From positions 434,001-498,000 of the forward strand of contig NZ_SJKB01000004.1 in the NCBI RefSeq assembly GCF_004331465.1: a stretch of 64,000 nucleotides of DNA. The letters are read 5' to 3'. This DNA is from Kribbella pittospori (GTDB taxonomy: Bacteria > Actinomycetota > Actinomycetes > Propionibacteriales > Kribbellaceae). Below are positions 52,294 to 60,355 of the stretch, one piece after another. Under the pieces are notes generated by a model. It was not told where the DNA came from, did not search any database, and worked only from the letters and a program-made list of their open reading frames with translations. The position numbers and the translations under genes were made by a program. The first letter of the stretch is position 1; each line of letters starts with the position of its first letter.

Positions 52294-53295
52294 ATGAGGG
52301 CAGCCCTGCTGGAGGCACCGCGACAGGTCTCGGTGAGTGAGGTGCCGGATCCGGACACTGGTGGAGACGTGCTGCTCCGGATGCGTGCGGTCGGGTTGTG
52401 CGGGTCCGACCTGCATACGTGGCTCGGGCATCATCCGTTCCGGAAGCCGCCTGTCGTGCTCGGGCACGAGGGTGCCGGCGAGGTGGTGGCGTCGGGTGAT
52501 TCGCGCTTCAACGTCGGCGATCGGGTCGCCGTACTGCCTGCGTTGTCGTGCTGGGAGTGCACGCGCTGCGAGGCCGGGGATCCTCATCTGTGCGTGCACA
52601 AACGGGTTCCGGGCAGCGGCTGGCCGGGGATGCTGAGCGAGTACTTCGCCGCGCCCGGGCGGGTGCTGGTGCCGTTGAGCGACGAGATCGGGTACGACGA
52701 GGGCGCGATGATCGAGCCGGTCGCGGTGGCGTGGCATTCGACGTCCGCGGTGCGGGCGGGTGATGCGGTCGCTGTGCTCGGTGGCGGGGCGATCGGGGCG
52801 TTGGCGGCTGCTGTTGCGCGGGAGCGTGGGGCTCGCGCGGTGCTCGTGAGTGACATCAAGCAGCACAATCGGGACTTCCTTGCGTCGCAGGGTGTTGATG
52901 CGGTGGTGGATCCGGCTGAGTTGGAGGCTGTTGGGGCTGAGGTCAGTGGCGGGGACGGGTTCGATGTGGTCGTGGTCGCGTCCGGGCATCCGAGTTGCCT
53001 GGCGGAGGCTTTGGCGTTGTGCCGGCCGCGGGGCCAGGTGGTGTTGCTGCCGATGTTCGGTGGCGCGCTGACGGTGGACCTGAATCCTGTGGTGCTGAAG
53101 GAGGTGACGATCCAGGGGTCGACGATCTACACCCCTGCAGACTTCGCTGCGGCGGCCCGGTTGGTGAACCACCGTGTGCTCGACGTCAGGCCGTACATCA
53201 CGTCGATCGCTGGGTTGGACGAAGTGCCTGAGGTGCTCGAGGCAATCGACGCCGGCTCTGACCACATCAAGACTCAGATCGACCCGACCCGATGA
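52294..53295 (+). CDS. zinc-dependent medium-chain alcohol dehydrogenase
   Basis: 333 residues. ATG at 52294 is favoured over 52288 because AAGGAG (52281-52286) is spaced 7 nt from it. Catalytic zinc ligands: Cys in VGLCGSDLH and the GHEGAGEV His-Glu; the structural zinc loop SCWECTRCEAGDPHLC has four Cys. The Rossmann motif is VLGGGAIGALA, with Asp in LVSDIKQHN suggesting NAD. It belongs to the sugar-alcohol/threonine dehydrogenase group. It overlaps the RuBisCO-like gene (ATGA), so it is probably a dehydrogenase step before or after that enzyme, perhaps for apiose, apionate or another polyol. The substrate is not readable. Confidence 0.9.
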   Translation: MRAALLEAPRQVSVSEVPDPDTGGDVLLRMRAVGLCGSDLHTWLGHHPFRKPPVVLGHEGAGEVVASGDSRFNVGDRVAVLPALSCWECTRCEAGDPHLCVHKRVPGSGWPGMLSEYFAAPGRVLVPLSDEIGYDEGAMIEPVAVAWHSTSAVRAGDAVAVLGGGAIGALAAAVARERGARAVLVSDIKQHNRDFLASQGVDAVVDPAELEAVGAEVSGGDGFDVVVVASGHPSCLAEALALCRPRGQVVLLPMFGGALTVDLNPVVLKEVTIQGSTIYTPADFAAAARLVNHRVLDVRPYITSIAGLDEVPEVLEAIDAGSDHIKTQIDPTR

Positions 53296-54611
53296 GCCGG
53301 TCGGAGGTCGTCGCGACGTACCGGGTGGATTCCTACCTCCCGTTGGAGCAGGCCGCGGAGGTGATCGCCGGCGAACAGTCCACCGGCACGTTCGTGGCAG
53401 TCGCCCGCGAGACACCCGAACTCCGCGACCGCTTCGCAGCCCGAGTAGTCGCGATCGAGCCGACACCCTCGTCGGCAGCTGATCTGGCCGGCGCTGATCT
53501 GGCCGGCGCTGATCTGGCTGGCGCGGATTTGCCTGGTGCGATCCGGCCGGCGGGGGCGCGGCGGCGGAGCGGGCTGGTGCGGATCGCGTTCGGGTTGGAG
53601 AACTTCGGCCCGTCCCTGCCGAACCTGCTCGCCGCAGTCGCCGGAAACCTCTTCGAACTCCGCCAACTCGCCGGCATCCGGCTACTGGACCTGTCGTTGC
53701 CCGACGCGTTCGCGGAACGCTACCCGGGCCCGCAGTACGGCGTCACCGGGACCCGGCGCCTCCTGGACCGACCGGACGGCGTACTGCTCGGCACCATCGT
53801 GAAGCCAAGCATCGGCCTGCCGCCCGAGGAGTTGCGCATCCTCGTCCGCGAACTGGCCGAGGCCGGCATCGACTTCATCAAAGACGACGAGCTGATGGGC
53901 AATCCACCTCACTCACCACTCGCCGACCGAGTCAGAGTGGTCACCGAGGAACTGGACAAAGTTGCCGCGCGCACCGGACGACGCCCGATGTACGCCTTCA
54001 ACATCACCGACGACCTGGACCGAATGGCCGCCAACCACGACCTGGTCCACAACGCCGGCGGGACCTGCGTCATGGCCTGCATCAACCTCATCGGCCTAGC
54101 CGGTCTCGCCTGGCTACGCGAGCGCTGCGCCCTCCCCATCCACGGCCACCGCGCCATGACAGGCGTCTTCACCCGAGCTCCCCAACTCGGCATCGACTTC
54201 GTCGCCTGGTCCAAACTGGCCCGCCTGGCCGGTGCGGACCACCTCCACACGAACGGTCTGTCCAACAAGTTCTACGAAACAGACGACGAGGTCCTCCGCT
54301 CAATCGCCGCAGTCCGCGAACCCCTCCTCGGCGGCTACCAGACCCTCCCCGTCCTCTCATCGGGCCAGACCCCCGGCCTGGCCCCGGAAACCTACCGCCG
54401 AACCGCCACCACAGACCTTCTCGTCCTGGCCGGCGGTGGGATCCACGGCCACCCCGACGGCCCCGCCGCCGGCGTCACCGCCATGCGGGCCGCCTGGCAA
54501 TCCACCACCTCCGGCCGCGATCTAACCGAAACCGCCCAACAGGTCCCCGCCCTCCAACAAGCCCTAGAAACCTTCGGGCCACCCAGCACGTCCGGAGGCG
54601 GCCATGGTTGA
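53292..54611 (+). CDS. RuBisCO-like protein, probable 3-oxo-isoapionate-4-phosphate decarboxylase or transcarboxylase/hydrolase
   Basis: 439 residues with the RuBisCO large-chain fold. Key residues are kept: Lys in GTIVKPSIGLPPEE, Lys-Asp-Asp-Glu in GIDFIKDDELMG, His in HGHRAMTG and the phosphate loop LAGGGIHGHPDGPAAG. MetTGV at the fifth motif and the kinase next door are the context of the RuBisCO-like proteins that act in D-apiose catabolism (OiaX decarboxylase, OiaT transcarboxylase/hydrolase). Other RuBisCO-like activities exist. An A-D-L-A-G repeat (residues 63-78) encoded by tandem 15-bp units is inserted in the N-terminal domain. It overlaps the neighbours on both sides. Confidence 0.85.
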   Translation: MSRSEVVATYRVDSYLPLEQAAEVIAGEQSTGTFVAVARETPELRDRFAARVVAIEPTPSSAADLAGADLAGADLAGADLPGAIRPAGARRRSGLVRIAFGLENFGPSLPNLLAAVAGNLFELRQLAGIRLLDLSLPDAFAERYPGPQYGVTGTRRLLDRPDGVLLGTIVKPSIGLPPEELRILVRELAEAGIDFIKDDELMGNPPHSPLADRVRVVTEELDKVAARTGRRPMYAFNITDDLDRMAANHDLVHNAGGTCVMACINLIGLAGLAWLRERCALPIHGHRAMTGVFTRAPQLGIDFVAWSKLARLAGADHLHTNGLSNKFYETDDEVLRSIAAVREPLLGGYQTLPVLSSGQTPGLAPETYRRTATTDLLVLAGGGIHGHPDGPAAGVTAMRAAWQSTTSGRDLTETAQQVPALQQALETFGPPSTSGGGHG

Positions 54612-56109
54612 GGTTGCGTTCTACGGCGACGACTTCACAGGGTCCACGGATGCGCTGGCTCAGTTCACCCGCCTGGGATTTCGCGGGATCCTGCTGGTCA
54701 CGATGCCTGCGTGGGACGAGCTTCAGGCGTTGGCTCGGCAGTACGACGTGATCGGGGTGGCCGGGATCGCGCGCTCGTTACCACCCGACGAGCAGGAAGC
54801 CGAGATCCGCCCGATCCTTCAAGCACTGCGCGACCTGGGTCCACACTTCGTCCAGTACAAGGTCTGCTCGACCGCCGACTCCTCCCCCACCCTCGGCAGT
54901 ATCGGTTGCGCCCTGGAGGTCGGCCGCTCCATCTTCGGCCCAGCCGTCGTACCAATCCTCATCGCCCAACCAGACCTGGGCCGCTACACAGTCTTCAGCC
55001 ACCACTTCGCCGCCGAAGCAGGCACCACCCACCGCCTAGACCGCCAACCCACCATGTCGTCCCACCCCACCACCCCCATGCACGAATCCGACCTCCGCCG
55101 ACACCTGGTGAACCAAACCAACCTCCGAATCGGCGCCGTCCACCTAACGTCCTACCCCGACCTCCCAGCCCACGACACCAACGCGACGTACGACGCTCTC
55201 ATCCTCGACGCCCTCACCGACGCCGACCTCCAATCCATCGCCCACACAATCCTCACCCCACCCACCACCCCCACCTTCGCCATAGGCTCCGGCGGCCTCT
55301 CCCGCGCACTCGCACTGGCCCTCACCAGCCCGCCTCCCACCTGTGACCACCCCGACCCAACGCCATCCGCCGCCGACTCGAAGCATCCCAAGCCGAGCAC
55401 CCCTCCGTCCGACCCCCCAACAACCCTCACCGACCAGTCACCCACCCGCGACCGCACCATCACACCACCCGCCGACAGTTCGAGGCAGCCGGCGACGAGT
55501 ACGTCTGCGTCCGGTCTCGCAGCAGTTGGGCACCCGACCACGCGGCCCAAGAACCACGCGATGCCTGGTCGCGGTGACCGAGCACAGGTGAGCGTCGCTG
55601 GGCAGGTGCTCGTTGTGTCCGGTAGCCAGTCGCCTCGGACCGCCGAACAGATCGCCCACGCGGTCGCGTCCGGCTGGCATTCGCTGCCGCTCACTTACCG
55701 ACCGGCCGCGGCGCCCGACAGCTCACCCTCGGTCGTGACCGAAGCAGTTCGCGTACTGAAGGCTGGGGCACCTGGGGTCGTGGTGCACACGGGCGAGGCG
55801 ATCGGCCGAGCCGCGGGTCAGCTGCTCGGTGCCTTCAGCAAGGAACTGGCCGCAGTCGTCCGGGAAGTGGTTCGCACCACGCAGGTACGACGGGTCGTGG
55901 TAGCCGGCGGCGACACCTCCGGACGCGTACTCCGCGAGCTCGGCGTCACCGCCCTAGAACCGTCCCCCACCATCCCGCCCCACCTCGGCCAGGGCCTCAC
56001 GCTCTGCACCGCGATCTCCACTGATCCAATGCTGCGGGGCATCCAGTTCCTCCTCAAAGGCGGCCAACTCGGCGACCCGAACCTCTTCGCCCGTCTACGC
56101 CACGCCTGA
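54604..56109 (+). CDS. DUF1537 four-carbon acid sugar kinase (OiaK-like)
   Basis: 501 residues; ATG overlaps the RuBisCO-like stop by 8 bp and GGAGG lies just upstream. N-terminal domain (1-240): FYGDDFTGSTDALAQF with the substrate-binding Asp pair and VQYKVCSTADSSP. C-terminal nucleotide domain (330-500): VLVVSGSQSPRTAEQIAHA and RVVVAGGDTSGRVLRELG. Between them, residues 240-330 are a Pro/Thr/Ser-rich stretch absent from normal family members and without predicted structure. The family phosphorylates 3-oxo acid sugars such as 3-oxo-isoapionate, the step before the RuBisCO-like enzyme. This specific activity is inferred from the gene pair. A 7-bp stem downstream may end the operon. Confidence 0.85.
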   Translation: MVEVAFYGDDFTGSTDALAQFTRLGFRGILLVTMPAWDELQALARQYDVIGVAGIARSLPPDEQEAEIRPILQALRDLGPHFVQYKVCSTADSSPTLGSIGCALEVGRSIFGPAVVPILIAQPDLGRYTVFSHHFAAEAGTTHRLDRQPTMSSHPTTPMHESDLRRHLVNQTNLRIGAVHLTSYPDLPAHDTNATYDALILDALTDADLQSIAHTILTPPTTPTFAIGSGGLSRALALALTSPPPTCDHPDPTPSAADSKHPKPSTPPSDPPTTLTDQSPTRDRTITPPADSSRQPATSTSASGLAAVGHPTTRPKNHAMPGRGDRAQVSVAGQVLVVSGSQSPRTAEQIAHAVASGWHSLPLTYRPAAAPDSSPSVVTEAVRVLKAGAPGVVVHTGEAIGRAAGQLLGAFSKELAAVVREVVRTTQVRRVVVAGGDTSGRVLRELGVTALEPSPTIPPHLGQGLTLCTAISTDPMLRGIQFLLKGGQLGDPNLFARLRHA

Positions 56110-56526
56110 CCCGATCGCCCGCACTCTACGACCCCAGACACCGGTGCTCCTCGTGGACCACTTCGAGGAGGTCTCGCTGTGCCAGGACGAACCTTCTTGA
56201 GCGCCGGTACCGCGTCCAGGTGCTCGGCCCAGAAAGCTCGCGCGACTGTGATGTGGCTGAATGCAGAGTGCGAGCGGGCGTCATGCAGCGCATCACTTCC
56301 GCACGAACGCATGTGGCGTCGCGGGAGCAGAACGACCGCCTGCACCGCCCCGGCTGGGGCGCGGAGGCTCGACGCGTCGCGAGGTGGATCCGTGCGGAGC
56401 TCACGTTCCGCGCGTATGGACAGCCGTTGGGGCCGCTGGGTCGCCCCACGGATCGTGCTGGGCCGCTCGCGCGGAAGAGGCTGAGGCACCGCGGGAAGCA
56501 GAACCCGAGGTGGATCCGCACGGAGC
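56110..56526. other. intergenic region without a supported gene
   Basis: 417 bp between the kinase stop and the end of the frameshift-corrected HNH gene. It holds a weak stem-loop (CTCCTCG at 56147-56153 and CGAGGAG at 56164-56170) and the first copy of a 126-bp-period duplication. Open frames on both strands lack ribosome sites and family resemblance. Confidence 0.6.
56147..56170 (+). terminator. possible terminator after the kinase gene
   Basis: CTCCTCG (56147-56153) pairs with CGAGGAG (56164-56170) around a 10-nt loop, 38 bp after the kinase stop. No U-tract is seen. Confidence 0.35.
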
Positions 56527-56621
56527 TCACGTTCCACGCGCACGGACAGGCGTTGGGGCCGCTGGGTCGCCCCACGGATCGTGCCGGGCCGCTCGCGCGG
56601 ATGAGGCTGAGGCACCGCGGA
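56381..56621. repeat. imperfect direct duplication, period 126 bp
   Basis: About 115 bp at 56381-56495 recurs at 56507-56621 with few mismatches; shared blocks include GGAGCTCACGTTCC, TTGGGGCCGCTGGGTCGCCC and GGCTGAGGCACCGCGG. The period is a multiple of three. Copy 2 contains the last codons and stop of the frameshift-corrected HNH reading, and copy 1 repeats them beyond the stop. Confidence 0.85.
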
Positions 56622-56805
56622 GGACAGTCGGCGTGTCCGAGTCGCTCGTTGCCGTGTCGCCCCATATCGCTTGGCGTGCAGCCTCTCGGCGAGCCGCACC
56701 ATCAGTGCCGCAGTCGCCCGGGCGCGCAATTACCCGCGACGCGTCTCCCACGCGCCCATCCCGTGACCGCACACTGTCCATGCGTGCAGCCTCGCCTGAC
56801 CGGAC

Positions 56806-57120
56806 CCCGTCCGACCGCAGCCCGTCAGACCGCAGCCCGTCCGAGCGCCACTCGTCTGATCGGAGTCCGTCCGAGCGCGGCCCGTCCGACCGCAGCCCGT
56901 CCGACCGCAGCCCGTCCGACCGCAGCCCGTCCGACCGCAGCCCGTCCGACCGCAGCCCATCTGAGCGCAGCCCGTCCGACCGCAGCCCGTCCGACCGCAG
57001 TCCGTCTGAGCGCAGCCCGTCTGAGCGCAGCCCGTCCGACCGCAGCCCGTCCGAGCGCAGCCCGTCCGACCGGAGTCCGTCTGGGCGCTGTACGTCCGAC
57101 TGGTGTTCGTCTGGCTGAGG
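56806..57120. repeat. 15-bp tandem repeat array, about 21 units
   Basis: The unit CCCGTCCGACCGCAG repeats without spacers from 56806. About 17 copies are clear and the last four (57061-57120) degenerate. On the minus strand it encodes S-D-G-L-R in the frameshift-corrected HNH frame. It is a minisatellite within a coding tail, not a CRISPR array. Confidence 0.9.
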
Positions 57121-57750
57121 TTCGGCTGGCGGGGGGTCGGCGTGCGAACCGTCCTCGGACGGTTGTCCGTGGAGGGTTTCGTGCCGGGGGTTGGGAGGTG
57201 CGGCTGCGGGCGGTCTGGCGGATTGGGGTGGTGAGACAGGTGCGCGATGTCGATGACGACGTGGAGCTGGTGGGTCGGCCCAGGTGGGGCGGGTGACGTG
57301 GACTTTGCCGTTGGTGATCGTGATGGTCCAGTGGCCGGCGTGGAGGTCGATGTGGTGGCGGCGGCAGAGCAGGACGAGGTTCCAAGATGGCGGTCTGACC
57401 GCCGTCGATCCAGGAGCGTAGGTGGTGGGCGTCGCATTGGACGGGTGGGGCGCCGCAGACGACGCAGCCTTTGTCGCGGGTGTTGAGGGCGCGGCGCATG
57501 GCGCGGGTGACGAGGCGTTCTGATCGGCCGACGTCGAGGGGCTCGGAGTTGGAGCCGAGGACGAGCGGGATGATGTTTGCGTCGCAGGCCAGGCGTCTGA
57601 TCGCGGCAGCGGACAGGTTGTCGCCGTACACGAGGTGCCCGGTGGCGTCCGCGGCGGCCGCCTTCAGGTCTTCCAGGTCGATGGTGACCGTGATGTTCGC
57701 CTTCGCCCCGAACCCTGGGATCCCACCGTTGGCGTTCGTTCCGCGACCGG

Positions 57751-57960
57751 TGCCGGTCGTCGCACCCGCGAAGGGGCCGGAGCCGGTCGTCGCACCCGCG
57801 GAGGGGCCGGTGCCGGTCGTCGCACCCGCGGAGGGGCCGGTGCCGGTCGTCGCACCCGCGGAGGGGCCGGTGCCGGTCGTCGCACCCGCGAAGGGGCCGG
57901 AGCCGGTCCTCGCACCCGCGAAGGGGCCGGTGCCGGTCGTCGCACCCGCGAAGGTGGCAG
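57751..57960. repeat. seven 30-bp tandem repeats inside the HNH gene
   Basis: Units of exactly 30 bp from 57751 to 57960 share GCCGGTCGTCGCACCCGCG. On the minus strand they encode G-A-T-T-G-T-G-P-S/F-A. A neighbouring 21-bp repeat (about 58040-58120) encodes A-T-A-T-H-S-T units. Confidence 0.9.
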
Positions 57961-59236
57961 TGGCTGGCGGGGTGGCGCCAAGGTCGGCGCCGACTCCGGG
58001 GAGCGGGAGCGCGGTGGCGGTGCCGTGCGTGGCGGTCGCGTTGGCGGTGGCGGTGCCGTGCGTGGCGGTGGCGGTGCTGTGCGTGGCGGTGGCGGTGCTG
58101 TGCGTGGCGGTGGCCGTGGACTCCGGCGACGCCAGGGTTGTTCCAATGGGATCTGCGGTCGGCTTGGCAACGCCTGGTTCGGTGATGCTGGAGGCGCTGG
58201 GGTTGCCGGCGGCGGCGACAGTGGTGTTTGGGCTGCGGGTGTGGGTGGTGTCTGTGGCGGTGGCGGCGAGGGTTAAGGCTGTGGTTAGGGCGTCGGCTTG
58301 GCGCTTTTCGCGGGGGCGGGGGTCTAGTTCGCCGTCGAGGGTTTTGTGGGGGCGGGCGCCGGTGTGGATGAGGGCGCGGAGGAGTTCGGCGTTCTCGTTG
58401 GCCAGGTAGCCGCGGAACTTGACGCCGTTGTCGGCGGTGATGAGGGCGAGGGATTCGCGGGCGTAGGCCTTGTGTTCGTCGGGTTCGGGGCCGTCGGTGT
58501 CGAGGAGGTCGCGGATTTGCTTGCCGGCTTTGCGGAGTTCGCCGGGGGTGAGGTGGCGGGCGAGGTTGACGAGTTGTTGTTCGGCGACCTGGAGGTCTTC
58601 GACCGGCACTGTGGTGGGGACGCGTTCCAGGGCGGAGACGATCGCTTCGGCCTGCGCGGGGCGGAGGAGCCATGCAGTCGAGTGATCTTGGCTTGTCTCG
58701 TCGGCCTCACCGTAGGTCTCGTTCTCGGTTTCTGGTACCCCGCCGCCGTTGTCCTCACCGGCGGTCTCGGACTCGGTAGTCGGGAGGGCGCTGTCGCCGT
58801 CGCCGTCGGTGTCGGACTCGTCGGGTCCCACCACCACAGGATCTGTTAGGGCGGTGGTGACGGTGGGGTATTTGGGGAGGGCGCGGGCCAGGCGGACGTC
58901 GCGGTAGGCCGTGGGGCGGTCCAGGCGGTAGCGGAAGGCTAGGAGCTGGACGGTGTCGTGGGCGCCGAGGTCTGCTGCGTGGCCGGTGTTGTCGAGGGCG
59001 GCGATGAGTTGGAGGCGGTAGGTCTGGCGCCGGTCGAGGTCGGCCTCGAGTTGGTCGAGAGTGGTCAGCAGCTCGCTGCCGCTCATCGACCAGATCGGCT
59101 GCTCGCCCAGAAGTTCCATACCGACAACAGTAACCACAGCCACCGACACTTCTCAAACCCAGAAGGCCTTATCCACAAAGGGTTTCAGGACTTCAGATCG
59201 TCCACAGGTTGTGGATGTTGCTGCGGGCAACGTTGC

Positions 59237-60355
59237 CTATGGGAGCAGGTGCAGGTCGGTGACGGGCGAGGTTGGGGTGTCGTGGATTTCCAGGGTTTGG
59301 GGGGTGTTGTGGGCCTGGAGGTTGGTGATGGTGATATGGCGGACGGTTGGGGGGAAGGGGCTGGGTGGTGGGGTGGGGGTGGCATGGGTGGTGGTGATGT
59401 GGATGGCGGAGGTGGTGACGGCGTCGACTTGGGTGTCTTGGAGGGTGATGTGTTCGATCGTGCCACCGCGGTGGAGGTTGGTCTTGATGCGGAGGGCGTG
59501 GTCGACGGCCGGGCCGGTGATGTGGAGGTCCCGGGCGTGGATGTGGTGGATGCCGCCGGAGGTTTCGCTGCCGATGGTGACGGCGCCGTGGCCGGTGCCG
59601 AAGCGGCAGGACTCGATCAGGATGTTCGCCGACGGGCGGGCGACGCGGCGGCCGTCCGCGTCGCGGCCGGACTTGATCGCGATGCAGTCGTCGCCGGTGT
59701 CGAAGGAGCAGCCGGAGATGACCACGTCCTGGCAGGAGTCGGGGTTGCAGCCGTCGTTGTTCGGGCCGCGGCTGTCGACGGTGATACCGCGCGCGAGTAC
59801 GTCGGTGCAGAACACCGGATGCACCACCCACATCGGCGCGTTCACGATCCGTACGTCCTCGATCCGCACCCGCCGGCAACTGTGCGGCTGGATGAAACTC
59901 GGCCGGAACCCGTGCCCAGGTGGAAAGATCCGGTCATCGACCGGTACGCCGTCGTCCACCATCCGCAGCAGCCGGTTCCAGTCGTCGACCGGCTTCGTGT
60001 CTCGCCACCAGTTGTCAGGCCCTGCGCCACCGTCCAGTGTCCCGGTCCCGGTCACCGCGACGTTCACCTCGTCGTACGCGTAGATCAGCGGCGAGTAGCT
60101 CCAGCACTCGATCCCCTGCCACCGGGTCCGCACCATCGGGTACGCCGAACGGTCGGTCGAGAACCGCAACGTCGCTCCGACCGACACGTGCAGCTCCACG
60201 TTGCTCCGCAGCCGGATCGGGCCGGTCAGGAACAGGCCGGCGGGCACCACGACCCGGCCACCGGTCAGCTCGCAAGCCTTGACGGCAAGCTCGATGGCCC
60301 CTGTGCAATCGAAACCCTCACGAGCGCCGTACTCCGTGATGACGTGGTCAGTCAT
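59237..60355 (-). CDS. GH28-family enzyme 5, no signal peptide (cytoplasmic)
   Basis: 372 residues from ATG 60355, overlapping the upstream stop by 8 bp. It begins directly with VITEYGAREGFDCTGAIE. Blocks: SRGPNNDGCNPDSC (Asn in place of Asp after Cys), DTGDDCIAIKSGRDADGRR, GAVTIGSETSGG and ALRIKTNLHRGG. It is shorter than the other GH28 genes here. The C-terminal third is Thr/Pro/His-rich (ATPTPPPSPFPPTVRH) and of lower complexity. Without a signal it should act on imported oligogalacturonides. It is the last gene of the right-hand minus-strand operon, which starts beyond the window. Confidence 0.9.
   Translation of the reverse strand: MTDHVITEYGAREGFDCTGAIELAVKACELTGGRVVVPAGLFLTGPIRLRSNVELHVSVGATLRFSTDRSAYPMVRTRWQGIECWSYSPLIYAYDEVNVAVTGTGTLDGGAGPDNWWRDTKPVDDWNRLLRMVDDGVPVDDRIFPPGHGFRPSFIQPHSCRRVRIEDVRIVNAPMWVVHPVFCTDVLARGITVDSRGPNNDGCNPDSCQDVVISGCSFDTGDDCIAIKSGRDADGRRVARPSANILIESCRFGTGHGAVTIGSETSGGIHHIHARDLHITGPAVDHALRIKTNLHRGGTIEHITLQDTQVDAVTTSAIHITTTHATPTPPPSPFPPTVRHITITNLQAHNTPQTLEIHDTPTSPVTDLHLLP

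Larger units (their letters stand above)
56527..59119 (-). pseudogene. DUF222/HNH endonuclease gene with one frameshift and repeat-expanded tail
   Basis: Start ATG 59119 (an upstream start at 59149 is possible). Residues 1-110 match the DUF222 head (LLTTLDQLEADLDRRQ, HDTVQLLAFRYRLDRPTAYRDV) and later RDKGCVVCGAPPVQCDAHHL plus SWIDGGQTAIL is the start of the HNH nuclease. There one extra C (57382-57383) shifts the frame. Removing it restores NLVLLCRRHHIDLHAGHW, the usual continuation. The restored frame then runs without a stop through S-D-G-L-R repeats to TGA at 56527. Uncorrected, the frame ends at 56825 with an unrelated Arg-rich tail. The middle (from about residue 300) holds 7- and 10-residue repeats. 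A sequencing error, a programmed shift or a broken gene are all possible. Such genes are often repetitive orphans in actinobacteria. Confidence 0.75.

Noticed and set aside
50446..53466. A 1010-codon reading of the GH127-like gene extending upstream of 52170
   Set aside because: The extension runs antisense to the dehydrogenase and has no domain. ATG 52170 has a ribosome site and starts the known family sequence.
55818..56729. Open frame on the minus strand crossing the kinase end and the 126-bp duplication
   Set aside because: The first part is antisense to the well-supported kinase. The rest is low-complexity repeat translation with no ribosome site.
56806..57120. Possible CRISPR array
   Set aside because: The 15-bp units abut without spacers and are coding-like (S-D-G-L-R). 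There are no cas genes.
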